The notes beneath the pieces are model-generated. The model did no database searches. It was given only the letters and a program-made list of their open reading frames with translations, and was not told where the DNA came from. Shown here piece after piece: positions 18,494 through 28,102 of a DNA stretch of 35,672 bases (position 1 is its first letter; every line of letters begins with the position of its first letter). Position numbers and translations under genes: made by a program. The DNA is from Desulfobacterales bacterium (GTDB lineage: Bacteria; Desulfobacterota; Desulfobacteria; Desulfobacterales; JAFDMD01). Location of the stretch: contig JAOZTP010000003.1 in the NCBI GenBank assembly GCA_029939135.1, positions 1-35,672 on the forward strand, in the 5' to 3' direction.

Positions 18494-21400
18494 ATGAAGA
18501 AGTTCTTCATATGTTTCATAAGCATGCTGTTTATATTTTTATTATTTAACATATATGCCCAAGCTGCAAAAAATAACAATGAGAATAAAACGCCTTCATC
18601 CACAACGGATAAGCCGAAGCCCGAGCTGCCCTATTTGCCTAAAATCAAACCTTTAAAATCAAAGATTTTTAAAAAAACCTCTCTTGAAATAGCGGCGTTG
18701 AAAAAAGCGGCTATCTCCTATTATGAAGAAACAGGCGCATGGCCACTTGACGCTGAAAGACTTAAAGCTTTTGGTCTTAAAAAATGGAACGGCAAAAGCT
18801 CTTGGGGAACGCCGATAAGCTTTTATGTGAAAAACGGAGAGTTTATAATATCTAATAAAGTGCCAGATAATTTACATGCGGCTTTTGAGGGTTTCGGAAG
18901 AATTGAAAAAGATAAAAAAACAGGAAAAGTTAATATACATATTGCCCCGCCGAATTCGATTCAAATTAGAGACAACGCCAAATTATTCGAACAGGATATA
19001 ATTATAAGCAAATCCGAGCCTATATTACGCTTGGAAGACACAAATATATCCGATCTAAACTTAACGGACTCAAATATATCCGATTCTAACCTATCAGACG
19101 CTAATAATTCCTTATCTGTTTTTATTATGAATAAAAATGGGGAGTTGGTTTTTTTAGACAATAAAAAGCTCCCTAATATTCGGGTAAAACAGAAAGGAGA
19201 TGTAGAAATAAAAGGAAACTTAAGCGCGGTTTCCAATAGCATCCGATTAAAAAATATCGAAAACGAGGGTTCCTCTCTTATAGAGATGGCGGACGCCGCT
19301 AATAAATATAAAGCCGTATTAAGAGTCGGGGACAAATACAAAAATGATAAAGAAGAGGTAATACCGGAAGGTTTTCAGATGGGCACCATCTCGAAGCATC
19401 CGGTAACTATGCTTGTAAACAATTCCCCGCGCGTTATTATAGATGAAGAGAATTTAAGCTCTCCGAATATTAACGCCATTAATATTCACTCTGGCAATAT
19501 TGCCGCAGATAATATCAAAATAAATAAAACAATAAACGGCGAAGATATTACCAAGCTTCTTGACGGGCTTATAGTTTTAATCAACTCTAAAGAGTTGTCC
19601 GACATTGTTAATAGAAACGTAAAACTTATGACCGAAACAAATATAGAGGACTATGCAATATCCATAGCCGGAACAAAAGCGCTTGTAGGCGATATAATTC
19701 CGGCGATATCAAGCAAATATATTATAGGCTCTTCAGCCCGCTCCTTTAAAGCGGGATATTTTGACAGTCTATACATTTCAGGCTCCTCGCTTTATATGGA
19801 CGGAGTAAAAGTGCTAAGCTCGGAAGGAGCGATTTTAAACGGCGACATTTCCGGCACAGGCGTTAAAGCCGTTATTGACGAAAATAATCCGAGCGATGTT
19901 AAACTTGCTTCCGAAAAAGCGATTACAGATTATGTCCAAGAGAAAGTCGCAAACATATCAGGCATTCCGGGCAAACTTCAACTCGGAGGAGATTTTATAA
20001 CTACCGGAGATATGACGCTTAATGTTATGGGCGGCGGAACAACCGAAATTACCCTTCCGGTAACCGGAACTTTGGCTACTCGCGAGTGGACGCTGGCGCA
20101 AAATTTATCAGCTAATATTGCCTTGTCCGATTTAACAAACGTAGCCGATAATCTGCCAGATACGGCGGGCAATATGTTAATATGGGATAACAGCGGAATA
20201 TTGCAAAGCAAAGCTTTAACAAGAGACGTATCCGTAAATCAATATGGCGTCGCTACGGTTAATAGCATAGACGGCGAACCTATAACTTTAGGCGGAGCTT
20301 TTGAAACTGTTAATCCGATAAAATTAGAGGCTTCAAAGGATGTAACCGTTAAAATAGAAGACAGCGGAACTCTTGCCACGCAGGCTTATGTAGTTAGTCA
20401 AATAGTAGGTTCCAATATGTCGGCGGCTACTACGTTGGCAAGTCTTACGGATACGGACATAACCGCTTCCGACTCTTCCGGCGATATAATAATATGGGAT
20501 GCCGGCAGCAATACATGGATTAACAAAAAAATTTCGCAGGATGTTAGCTTGGAAAAGACAGGCGCTGCAACGGTTACAAGCATAGGCGGAAAATCTATAA
20601 GTTTGGAAGCGCCATTTAAAACTACCGGCGATAAAATTATAGAGTTAAAGGCTTCCGCTCAAAACGTCATGCTTACAATAGAGGATACCGGCATTGTTGC
20701 AACCAAAGGATATGTAACGGAACAGATGAAAGATGTTATGCCTAACGAGATAAGCTCTCCTGTTACCGGCAATCTCGTAATTTGGGACGGAGACAAAAAT
20801 AAGTGGGTTAATAATTCGCTTTATCAGGACGTTAGTTTGGAAAAGGACGGCAAGGCAACGGTTACGCACATAGGCGGCAAGACTATAAGTTTGGGAGCGG
20901 GATTTAAAACTAACGGAGCCGGCGGCAATATAGAATTAAACGCATCCGCTCCGGTATCCGTTGAAATACACAGAAGCGGAGTATTGGCTACCATTGACGA
21001 CATTAACGATTATATTATAGCCGCAGGCGAGGCTGCGAGATTAGAAGATCTTACGGATGTCGCCATAACTACTTCCGGCGTTTCCGGCGATATAATAATA
21101 TGGGATGCCATAAGCAATAAATGGGTTAACAAAAAAGTTTATCAGGATGTTGAGTTGGCAAAAGACGGCAAAGCGACGGTTACGCACATAGGCGGCAAGT
21201 CTATAAGTTTGGGAGCGGGATTTAAAACTAATTGGGGCGGCAATATAGAATTGAACGCATCCGCTCCGGTATCCGTTGTAATAACAGACAGCGGGACACT
21301 TGCCACTAAAGAATATGTCGATAAAGAAATATTTGCCGCAAGCGGATCCGCCAAATTAAAAGATTTATCGGATACGGTTATTTCTGATACAATAAGCGCC

Positions 21401-24400
21401 GGCGATTTATTAATATGGGACGGTTCGTCCGAATGGGTTAGCCGATCAATATCCGGCGATATTAATTTGGATGCGGGCGGAGCCGCAATCATAAGCAAAA
21501 TAGGCGACAAGCCTATAAGTTTGGAGGCGGAATTTAAAACTACCGGCGGAGGCAATATAGAGTTGAAAACTCCTAATACTTCTCCGGTATCAGTCGAAAT
21601 AAGAGACAGCGGAATTCTTTCTACAAGAACCTATGTTGACAAGCAGATACTTGCGGCAAACAGAGCCGCAACATTGGCAAACCTATTAGATGCCAATATT
21701 AGCTCCCCTATTGGAGGCAACATATTAATATGGGACAGCGTCAGACAGCAATGGGCAAACCGAAAAATGATGGGAGATGCCTCTTTAGAAGCAAACGGAG
21801 CAATAGAGGTGGCTAAAATAAAAGGGAAAAGTATTACTTTGGGAGGGACTTTTGAAACTTCGGACGCTATAAAATTAAACGCCCCGAATTCAGTAATAAT
21901 AGACATACCCAAAAGCGGCACATTAGCCACAATCGCAGACGTCGATAGATACATAGAAGCGGCAAACAGTTCGGCTACTTTGGGTAATCTTATAGATACA
22001 AATATTTCCGACGCTATAGCTTCCGGCGATATGCTTTTATGGAATGACATGGAAGAGCAATGGTATAATAAGTCGATAACCGGAGACGCTTCTATAGATA
22101 AAGACGGAAATACCACGGTTACCAGCTTAAAGTCTGGGACAATAGAATTCAACTCTGCAAATCCGGTTAATATCGAAATAGTCAAAAGCGGAGAGATGGC
22201 TACGCTTGCAGACATAGATATAAGTTTAGAGGCGGCAAACAGATCTGCCACTTTGGAGAATCTTATAGATACAAACATTTCCGGCTCTATAGCTTCCGGC
22301 GATATGCTTTTATGGAATAATATAGAAAAACAATGGTATAATAGGCAGATAATCGGAGACGCTTCTATAGATAAAGACGGAAATATTACCGTTAACAGCC
22401 TTAGAGCGGGAATGGTAGAATTTAACGCGTCTTCGCCGATCAGCATTGAGATAACCAAGAGCGGAAGGCTTGCAAGAATGGAAGATTTGGACGCCTACAT
22501 AATAGCGGCAAACGCTACCGCTACATTATCGAATCTTGTAGATACCGATATAAATTTGGCTGCTGCGGGCAATATTGTAATATGGGACGATAGCGCCGAA
22601 AAATGGATTAATAAAGGGCTTTCGCAAGATGTAACCATAGATAAAGGCGGTGTAGCCACAGTTCATAGTATAAACAACAAGCCTGTAAGTTTGGGAGCCG
22701 GTTTTAGTACCGACGGAGAAGGAACAATAGAATTCAAAGCATCCTCGCCCGTATCAATTGAAATAAAAAATAGCGGGGTATTGGCTACGCAGGATTATAT
22801 AGCAGGACAAATAGAGGCTGCAAATAAGGCGGCGGAACTTAGACATCTTGTCGATACCAATATTTCCAATACGCCGGTTAACGCTGATATATTAGTATGG
22901 GACAACAACCAGTGGTTTAACCGCTCAATAAGCGGCGATATTGTTTTAAATAAAACCGGCGAAGTTACTATAAGTAAGGTGGGCGGCGAGTCTATAAGTT
23001 TGGGGGGCGGTTTTCAGACCACAGGCGACGGAACAATCATTCTCGGCGGACCCGTTGAAAGCAGCGAATCCGTGAATGTAATAATAGAGGATAGCGGAGT
23101 ATTAGCTACAAAAGATTATGTCAGCGAAATGATGATCGCCGCAAACAATTCGGCTACTTTGGAAAACCTTACGGATACCGAAATTTCGGATACAATAGCT
23201 TCTCGAGATATATTAATGTGGGACGGAGCTAAATGGGTTAGCCGTAGCGTATCCGGCGATATTCAGTTGGCGGCGGACGGCGGTTCCGAAGTGAAACGTA
23301 TAGGCGGAATGAATGTTGATTTAAGCGGACATTTTGCAACTACAGGCGCGGGAACCATCACATTAAACAATCCGGCGACCAAAGATATATCCGTCAACAT
23401 AAACAAAACCGGCACGGTGGCAATGGTAGATGATCTTAATAACTACATAGGAAATGCGATCGGCGAGGCGCAGTTAAACAAGCTTACGGATACCAACATT
23501 TCGGACGCAATACCTTTGGAGTCCGGAAATATATTGGTATGGGAGGATAACGATCAAAAATGGTTTAATCGCAAAGTTTCCGGCGACGTTAGTTTGGCGG
23601 CAAGCGGCGAGATTATCATAAACAAAGTAGCGGGTAAATCTATAAGCTTGGGAGCCGACTTTAAAACTCCCGGCGCGGGACAAATTGAGTTGAACGCATC
23701 TTCGCCGGTATCAATCAAAATAGCGGAGAGCGGAATAATGGCGACGCAAAATTATGTAAACGCCAGAATAAACGATTCCGGCACGCTTAAAACCCTTATA
23801 GATACCGAAATTTCGGATACAATAGTTTCTCGAGATATATTAATGTGGGACGGAACTAAATGGGTTGACCGTAGCATATCCGGCGATATTCAGCTCACCC
23901 AAGAAGGCAAAGCTACAGTAAGAACGTTAGACGGCGTTTTTATTAATCTGGGCGCCGCTTTCGAGACAAGAGGACCCGGCGCCATCAATATAACCGCTCC
24001 CTTGAATGTGGCGGTTACAATGGATGAAAGCGGAATATTAGCCACTAAAAATTATATTGCCGAACAAATAGATGAGGTTAATAATTCCGGCACATTGAGC
24101 AACCTTAACGATATACAGCTTGCATCGGAAGGGGTTATGATAAACGGAAGTTTATTAATTTGGGATAACGTTCAGAAAAAATGGTTTGATAGAGAGATCG
24201 GACTCGATGCAAGCCTTACAGAAGACGGCAGGCTAACCGTTAAAAGCATAGGCGGAAAATCTATTAGTTTGGGCGGCGAACTTAATACATCAGGCGGAAA
24301 ATTTATTACAAACGGCGGAGATATTACTTTTAACGCCGAAGGCCCCACAATTTTAACATTGCCTACAACCGGCACATTAGCTACTAAGGAGTATGTGGAC

Positions 24401-26269
24401 GATAAAGATCACGCTCTGGCATCTTTGTCGAACGTAATAATAGATAGCGTAAACGATGGCTCAATATTAGTATGGGATGTGGACGGAGGAGCCGACGGAA
24501 CCGGAGTTTGGAAAAGCAAGTCTTTAAGCGGAGACGGCTCTGTTGACGCCGAGGGAAAACTTACCATAACCCACATAGGCGGACAGCCTATAAATTTAGG
24601 AGGCGAATTTAGAACTGCCGGCAAATTTATTACATACGGCGGCGATATAAGATTACGCGCAACAAGCGGCTACGCGGATCTGATTTTGCCTCAAAGCGGA
24701 ACTTTGGCTACGTTAGATAATATAACCGATATGATAAGAGCCTCTAATTTAACCGATTTAAATGACGTTGATCTTGACTACGACACGTTAGAGGGCGGAC
24801 AAATTTTAGTTTGGGACGCCGCCGTTGCTAAATGGAGAAATAAAGGCTTAACAGGAGATATAAGTTTAAACAACTCCGACGGAAATGCAACCGTTAAAAG
24901 CATAGGCGGGCATCCGGTTACATTAGGAGGCAATTTTACCACTGACGGCAACCTAACCTTTAACGTTGCCGGTGGCGAAGCAACTCTTACCCTTCCCGTA
25001 GAGGGAGTTTTGGCTACGCTTAAAGGAAACGAAACTTTTTTTAATAAAATAATAAAAGATAGCAACGCCAGTTTCAATAAGCTTTCATTAGATTTTGAGG
25101 ATAACAAATACGGAGATAAGAGTTTTGACGAAAATGAAACCGAAAGATGGGTTATGACCTTAAAAGATCAAAACGGAACAGCAGAATGGAGAAGAGCTAC
25201 CGATATAGGCGCCGTTTGGGTGGCGGGAAAAGATTCGCAGTATGAGGAGTTGGCATATTATGACGATAATAAAACGGATAATAGAAGTTTAGGCATAGGA
25301 TTCAGTTTTAATCTGATAAACGAAGACGAATCCCCCTACCCTGTAAGAGATAATCAGAGTTTTGATATTTCCGAAACAGGAGATGAAGATACTATTTTAG
25401 ATTATCAGCTTTATGTGGGCAGAAAAGAGCCTCTTGGAGGCAGCATATATGCTTACGGACATATAATGGCTAAAGATTATTATGAATTCAGCGACGAACG
25501 CTTAAAAGAAAACATCGCAAGCATATCTTCTTACGCGCCTATAATGGATAAAATAAGAAATATAGAAGGGGTTTATTACGATTGGAATTCCTTATATTAT
25601 GATAAGAATAAAATAAATAAAAAGCAAAGACGCCAAATAGGATTTATAGCGCAGCAATTGGAAAAAGAATTTCCGGAACTTGTTCAAACCGAAACAGACG
25701 GTTTTAAATCGGTTACATATTCAAAATTCGTTCCGGTGCTTTTAGAAGGCATAAAAGAATTAGATAGGCAGATTAATCATAGAGAAAATTCCATTTTTAT
25801 AGATCCGGACGGAAATATAAACCTTAAAGGAATCGTAAAAATAGACAATATCGCTATTATAGATAAAAAAGGAAATATTGCCGCAAACAACCTTAAAGTA
25901 AAAGAGGATATCCAAACATCCAATACCTTCTCGATACTTCGGTCCGATACGCTATCGGCTTTAATTGCAGTTTCAACCGAAAAAAGAGCGAATAAAAAGG
26001 TAGAGGGTTATATCTCGGCAAAAGACATATACATTGCGGATAAAGACAGATGGGCTTCCGAATTCGATTCTAGGATAAAAATCGTTTCCGAAACTCCGGA
26101 GGATACAAGCTGCTCCGCCGAAAACGTCGGGGAGATGCGTTTCGTTTCAAAAGATTCAACCCTGTGCATATGCGACGAAAAAGGGAGTTGGTTAAAATTT
26201 AATACATCCGAAAAGGAAAAAAAGCTTGCCGCTTCGACTCCGATAGATATTGACGCTTTTTTCGATTAA
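18494..26269 (+). CDS. Giant secreted repeat protein with C-terminal peptidase S74 intramolecular chaperone domain (tail-fibre-like)
   Basis: Signal peptide MKKFFICFISMLFIFLLFNIYAQA; ~16 repeats with GDILIWD...KW.NRSISGDV and SGTLATKDYV; S74 motif FSDERLKENI ... IGFIAQQLEKEFPELV ... VTYSKFVPVLLEGIKEL. ORF track uses TTG 18482; ATG 18494 follows GGAGG. Confidence 0.9.
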   Translation: MKKFFICFISMLFIFLLFNIYAQAAKNNNENKTPSSTTDKPKPELPYLPKIKPLKSKIFKKTSLEIAALKKAAISYYEETGAWPLDAERLKAFGLKKWNGKSSWGTPISFYVKNGEFIISNKVPDNLHAAFEGFGRIEKDKKTGKVNIHIAPPNSIQIRDNAKLFEQDIIISKSEPILRLEDTNISDLNLTDSNISDSNLSDANNSLSVFIMNKNGELVFLDNKKLPNIRVKQKGDVEIKGNLSAVSNSIRLKNIENEGSSLIEMADAANKYKAVLRVGDKYKNDKEEVIPEGFQMGTISKHPVTMLVNNSPRVIIDEENLSSPNINAINIHSGNIAADNIKINKTINGEDITKLLDGLIVLINSKELSDIVNRNVKLMTETNIEDYAISIAGTKALVGDIIPAISSKYIIGSSARSFKAGYFDSLYISGSSLYMDGVKVLSSEGAILNGDISGTGVKAVIDENNPSDVKLASEKAITDYVQEKVANISGIPGKLQLGGDFITTGDMTLNVMGGGTTEITLPVTGTLATREWTLAQNLSANIALSDLTNVADNLPDTAGNMLIWDNSGILQSKALTRDVSVNQYGVATVNSIDGEPITLGGAFETVNPIKLEASKDVTVKIEDSGTLATQAYVVSQIVGSNMSAATTLASLTDTDITASDSSGDIIIWDAGSNTWINKKISQDVSLEKTGAATVTSIGGKSISLEAPFKTTGDKIIELKASAQNVMLTIEDTGIVATKGYVTEQMKDVMPNEISSPVTGNLVIWDGDKNKWVNNSLYQDVSLEKDGKATVTHIGGKTISLGAGFKTNGAGGNIELNASAPVSVEIHRSGVLATIDDINDYIIAAGEAARLEDLTDVAITTSGVSGDIIIWDAISNKWVNKKVYQDVELAKDGKATVTHIGGKSISLGAGFKTNWGGNIELNASAPVSVVITDSGTLATKEYVDKEIFAASGSAKLKDLSDTVISDTISAGDLLIWDGSSEWVSRSISGDINLDAGGAAIISKIGDKPISLEAEFKTTGGGNIELKTPNTSPVSVEIRDSGILSTRTYVDKQILAANRAATLANLLDANISSPIGGNILIWDSVRQQWANRKMMGDASLEANGAIEVAKIKGKSITLGGTFETSDAIKLNAPNSVIIDIPKSGTLATIADVDRYIEAANSSATLGNLIDTNISDAIASGDMLLWNDMEEQWYNKSITGDASIDKDGNTTVTSLKSGTIEFNSANPVNIEIVKSGEMATLADIDISLEAANRSATLENLIDTNISGSIASGDMLLWNNIEKQWYNRQIIGDASIDKDGNITVNSLRAGMVEFNASSPISIEITKSGRLARMEDLDAYIIAANATATLSNLVDTDINLAAAGNIVIWDDSAEKWINKGLSQDVTIDKGGVATVHSINNKPVSLGAGFSTDGEGTIEFKASSPVSIEIKNSGVLATQDYIAGQIEAANKAAELRHLVDTNISNTPVNADILVWDNNQWFNRSISGDIVLNKTGEVTISKVGGESISLGGGFQTTGDGTIILGGPVESSESVNVIIEDSGVLATKDYVSEMMIAANNSATLENLTDTEISDTIASRDILMWDGAKWVSRSVSGDIQLAADGGSEVKRIGGMNVDLSGHFATTGAGTITLNNPATKDISVNINKTGTVAMVDDLNNYIGNAIGEAQLNKLTDTNISDAIPLESGNILVWEDNDQKWFNRKVSGDVSLAASGEIIINKVAGKSISLGADFKTPGAGQIELNASSPVSIKIAESGIMATQNYVNARINDSGTLKTLIDTEISDTIVSRDILMWDGTKWVDRSISGDIQLTQEGKATVRTLDGVFINLGAAFETRGPGAINITAPLNVAVTMDESGILATKNYIAEQIDEVNNSGTLSNLNDIQLASEGVMINGSLLIWDNVQKKWFDREIGLDASLTEDGRLTVKSIGGKSISLGGELNTSGGKFITNGGDITFNAEGPTILTLPTTGTLATKEYVDDKDHALASLSNVIIDSVNDGSILVWDVDGGADGTGVWKSKSLSGDGSVDAEGKLTITHIGGQPINLGGEFRTAGKFITYGGDIRLRATSGYADLILPQSGTLATLDNITDMIRASNLTDLNDVDLDYDTLEGGQILVWDAAVAKWRNKGLTGDISLNNSDGNATVKSIGGHPVTLGGNFTTDGNLTFNVAGGEATLTLPVEGVLATLKGNETFFNKIIKDSNASFNKLSLDFEDNKYGDKSFDENETERWVMTLKDQNGTAEWRRATDIGAVWVAGKDSQYEELAYYDDNKTDNRSLGIGFSFNLINEDESPYPVRDNQSFDISETGDEDTILDYQLYVGRKEPLGGSIYAYGHIMAKDYYEFSDERLKENIASISSYAPIMDKIRNIEGVYYDWNSLYYDKNKINKKQRRQIGFIAQQLEKEFPELVQTETDGFKSVTYSKFVPVLLEGIKELDRQINHRENSIFIDPDGNINLKGIVKIDNIAIIDKKGNIAANNLKVKEDIQTSNTFSILRSDTLSALIAVSTEKRANKKVEGYISAKDIYIADKDRWASEFDSRIKIVSETPEDTSCSAENVGEMRFVSKDSTLCICDEKGSWLKFNTSEKEKKLAASTPIDIDAFFD
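19973..25035 (+). repeat. ~16 degenerate tandem in-frame repeats of roughly 90-110 codons
   Basis: Recurring LTDT.IS...GDILIWD...W.NRSISGDVSL...G...V..IGGKSISLG..F.T.G.G.IEL.....PVSV.I..SG.LAT.DYV...I.AAN. Confidence 0.9.
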
Positions 26270-26302
26270 GGAACAGAGCCGCAATAAATTTAATATACCT
26301 TT

Positions 26303-26330
26303 TTAATCCCCTTTTTTAAGAGGGGATTAA
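26303..26330. terminator. Stem-loop between the S74 gene and aroQ
   Basis: ttaatcccc ... ggggattaa, 9-bp stem. Confidence 0.5.
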
Positions 26331-26343
26331 AGGGAAATAACAT

Positions 26344-26799
26344 ATGAAAAAAATAGTAATAATCAACGGACCAAACCTTAATATGCTCGGCAAAAGAGAG
26401 CCGAATATATACGGAAACGCAACCCTTGAGCAGATAAACGCAGAACTTTGCGCAATAGGAAAAGAAAAAAAAGTATCCGTTGAAACCTTTCAATCAAATC
26501 ATGAAGGGGCGATAATAGATAAGATACAGGAAGTATCGGATAAATGCGCCGGATTAATAATAAACCCCGGCGCATTTACCCATACAAGCATAGCCATAAG
26601 AGACGCTCTTCTGCTTATTCAGGCTCCCATAATAGAGGTTCATCTTTCAAACATATACAAAAGAGAAGCCTTCCGTCATAAATCTACAATATCCGATATT
26701 GCAGCCGGAAAAATAACAGGCTTTGGAGCGGCAGGATATTTCTTTGCCTTAAAAACCCTTATAGCCGAAATGTCCGTTAAAAACGGTTATAATGAATAA
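26344..26799 (+). CDS. aroQ: Type II 3-dehydroquinate dehydratase
   Basis: INGPNLNMLGKREPNIYG, FQSNHEGAIIDKIQ, INPGAFTHTSIAIRDAL, EVHLSNIYKREAFRHKS. Confidence 0.97.
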   Translation: MKKIVIINGPNLNMLGKREPNIYGNATLEQINAELCAIGKEKKVSVETFQSNHEGAIIDKIQEVSDKCAGLIINPGAFTHTSIAIRDALLLIQAPIIEVHLSNIYKREAFRHKSTISDIAAGKITGFGAAGYFFALKTLIAEMSVKNGYNE

Positions 26800-27316
26800 A
26801 CTCATCAACCTCTTTTCTTTTAGGCGGTTTAGGAGATTGAGCTGGATACCCCGCGCAAATCAAAGTCGCCAATTCGTAGCTTTTTGGAACAGATAAAATA
26901 TCTTTTGCCTTATCATGATCAAAAGAGCCTATAATTAAGGTTCCAAGCCCCATATCATGAGCCGCAAGAGCAAGACTTTGAGTCGCAATTCCCAAGTCAT
27001 GCATAAACCAGTCTCCGAATATAGTGGTTGCTTTGCCTTTATAATATCCAGCGACTTCCAACTTTCCGCATAGCGCAAAAAGAATCGGAGCGCTTACGAC
27101 AGCTTCGGTTGCCGGATTTTTAGGACTTATAATCGCTTTCAGCGCCTCCCTTATTTTATTATCCGAAACCGATATTATCTCCCAGCATTGAGTATTTGCC
27201 CAAGAGGGCGACCATCTTACCGCTTTCAAAAGTTTTTGGACATTCTCTTTGGATACCTCTTTGTTTTCATATTTTCGGATACTTCTTCTTGTTTCTATTA
27301 GTTGGGTTGAATTCAC
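26777..27316 (-). CDS. Nitroreductase family protein
   Basis: ETRRSIRKYENKEV, AVRWSPSWANTQCWEI, DLGIATQSLALAAHDMGLGTLIIG; 3' end overlaps aroQ by 23 nt. Confidence 0.92.
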   Translation of the reverse strand: MNSTQLIETRRSIRKYENKEVSKENVQKLLKAVRWSPSWANTQCWEIISVSDNKIREALKAIISPKNPATEAVVSAPILFALCGKLEVAGYYKGKATTIFGDWFMHDLGIATQSLALAAHDMGLGTLIIGSFDHDKAKDILSVPKSYELATLICAGYPAQSPKPPKRKEVDEFIHYNRF

Positions 27317-27330
27317 TTTTCCTCCTTTAA

Positions 27331-27470
27331 ATTTTGGCGCATAACTTCGTATTTTGCCCGTTTGCGGCGTTAAAAAACTTTTTTAATCCTCGAAATACTC
27401 CATGTATTCCTGCGGTTAAAAAAGTTTTTCGCCTTGCAAACGAACAAACCACTTTGTTATGCGCCAAAAT
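27331..27470. repeat. Dispersed palindromic repeat family A, full-length copy with 15-bp perfect terminal inverted repeats
   Basis: attttggcgcataac ... gttatgcgccaaaat; interior shared with 9901-10038. Confidence 0.8.
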
Positions 27471-27497
27471 TTATTCATTCTTTTTATGATTAAAAAA

Positions 27498-27580
27498 ACA
27501 AACTCCTTTGTTATGCGCCAAAATTTTATTCGTCTCAAAACCGAACAAATTATTTTGTTACCCGCCAAAATTTTATTATT
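27498..27580. repeat. Two further partial right arms of repeat family A
   Basis: acaaactcctttgttatgcgccaaaattttatt and gaacaaattattttgttacccgccaaaattttatt. Confidence 0.6.
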
Positions 27581-27623
27581 TTTTTATAATTAGATATTTT
27601 TAAATTACCTCTAAAAAAATATT

Positions 27624-27696
27624 CGTCGAAATGATAAGCAAAAATAACATTCGGCAAAAATAAGAAGTCTGTCATTTCGAGCGAAGCGAGAAACCC
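27624..27696. repeat. Repeat family B, inverted 28-nt copy plus related tgtcatttcgagcgaagcgagaaaccc
   Basis: cgtcgaaatgataagcaaaaataacatt is the reverse complement of 7636-7663 with 2 mismatches. Confidence 0.6.
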
Positions 27697-27871
27697 ATTA
27701 ATTCTTTTTATGATTAACTTTTTTTAATATTTTAATAACGGGCGTTCTTTTGTTTATATTTTAAAATATTTAATTAAAAAACTTATCAAAAAAAAAGAAA
27801 AAATTAAAGCAAAAGATTCTATTTTTTCCTTGCAATTATTAAAATCATTGAGTATTTATGCTTGCAATGGC

Positions 27872-27959
27872 GCCCGGGTGGCGGAACTGGTAGACGCAAG
27901 GGACTTAAAATCCCTCAGCCCTTGTGGCTGTACGAGTTCAATTCTCGTCCTGGGCACCA
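27872..27959 (+). tRNA. tRNA-Leu (UAA anticodon), CCA encoded
   Basis: Acceptor gcccggg/cctgggc, anticodon arm aggga-ctTAAaa-tccct, long variable arm, T-arm gagttcaattctc, 3' acca. Confidence 0.95.
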
Positions 27960-28102
27960 TCTTCTCTTTTTCAAATCCATTAAAAACCTATTTTGTAAAT
28001 TTTTTTTTATTTGCGATTTATTTGCGTTATATAAAATAAAAGAGTATCTCGCCAAACATATAATTAAAACATATTCCAAAATAATTTTACGGCGTATAAT
28101 TA

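Noticed and set aside
19973-25035. Periodic repeat array that might be taken for CRISPR
   Set aside because: Period ~270-320 bp, degenerate, in frame and protein-coding; no short identical repeats with unique spacers.
18961-25107. Many minus-strand ORFs of 60-275 aa inside the S74 gene
   Set aside because: Antisense shadows of a long repetitive coding frame; low-complexity, no recognisable motifs.
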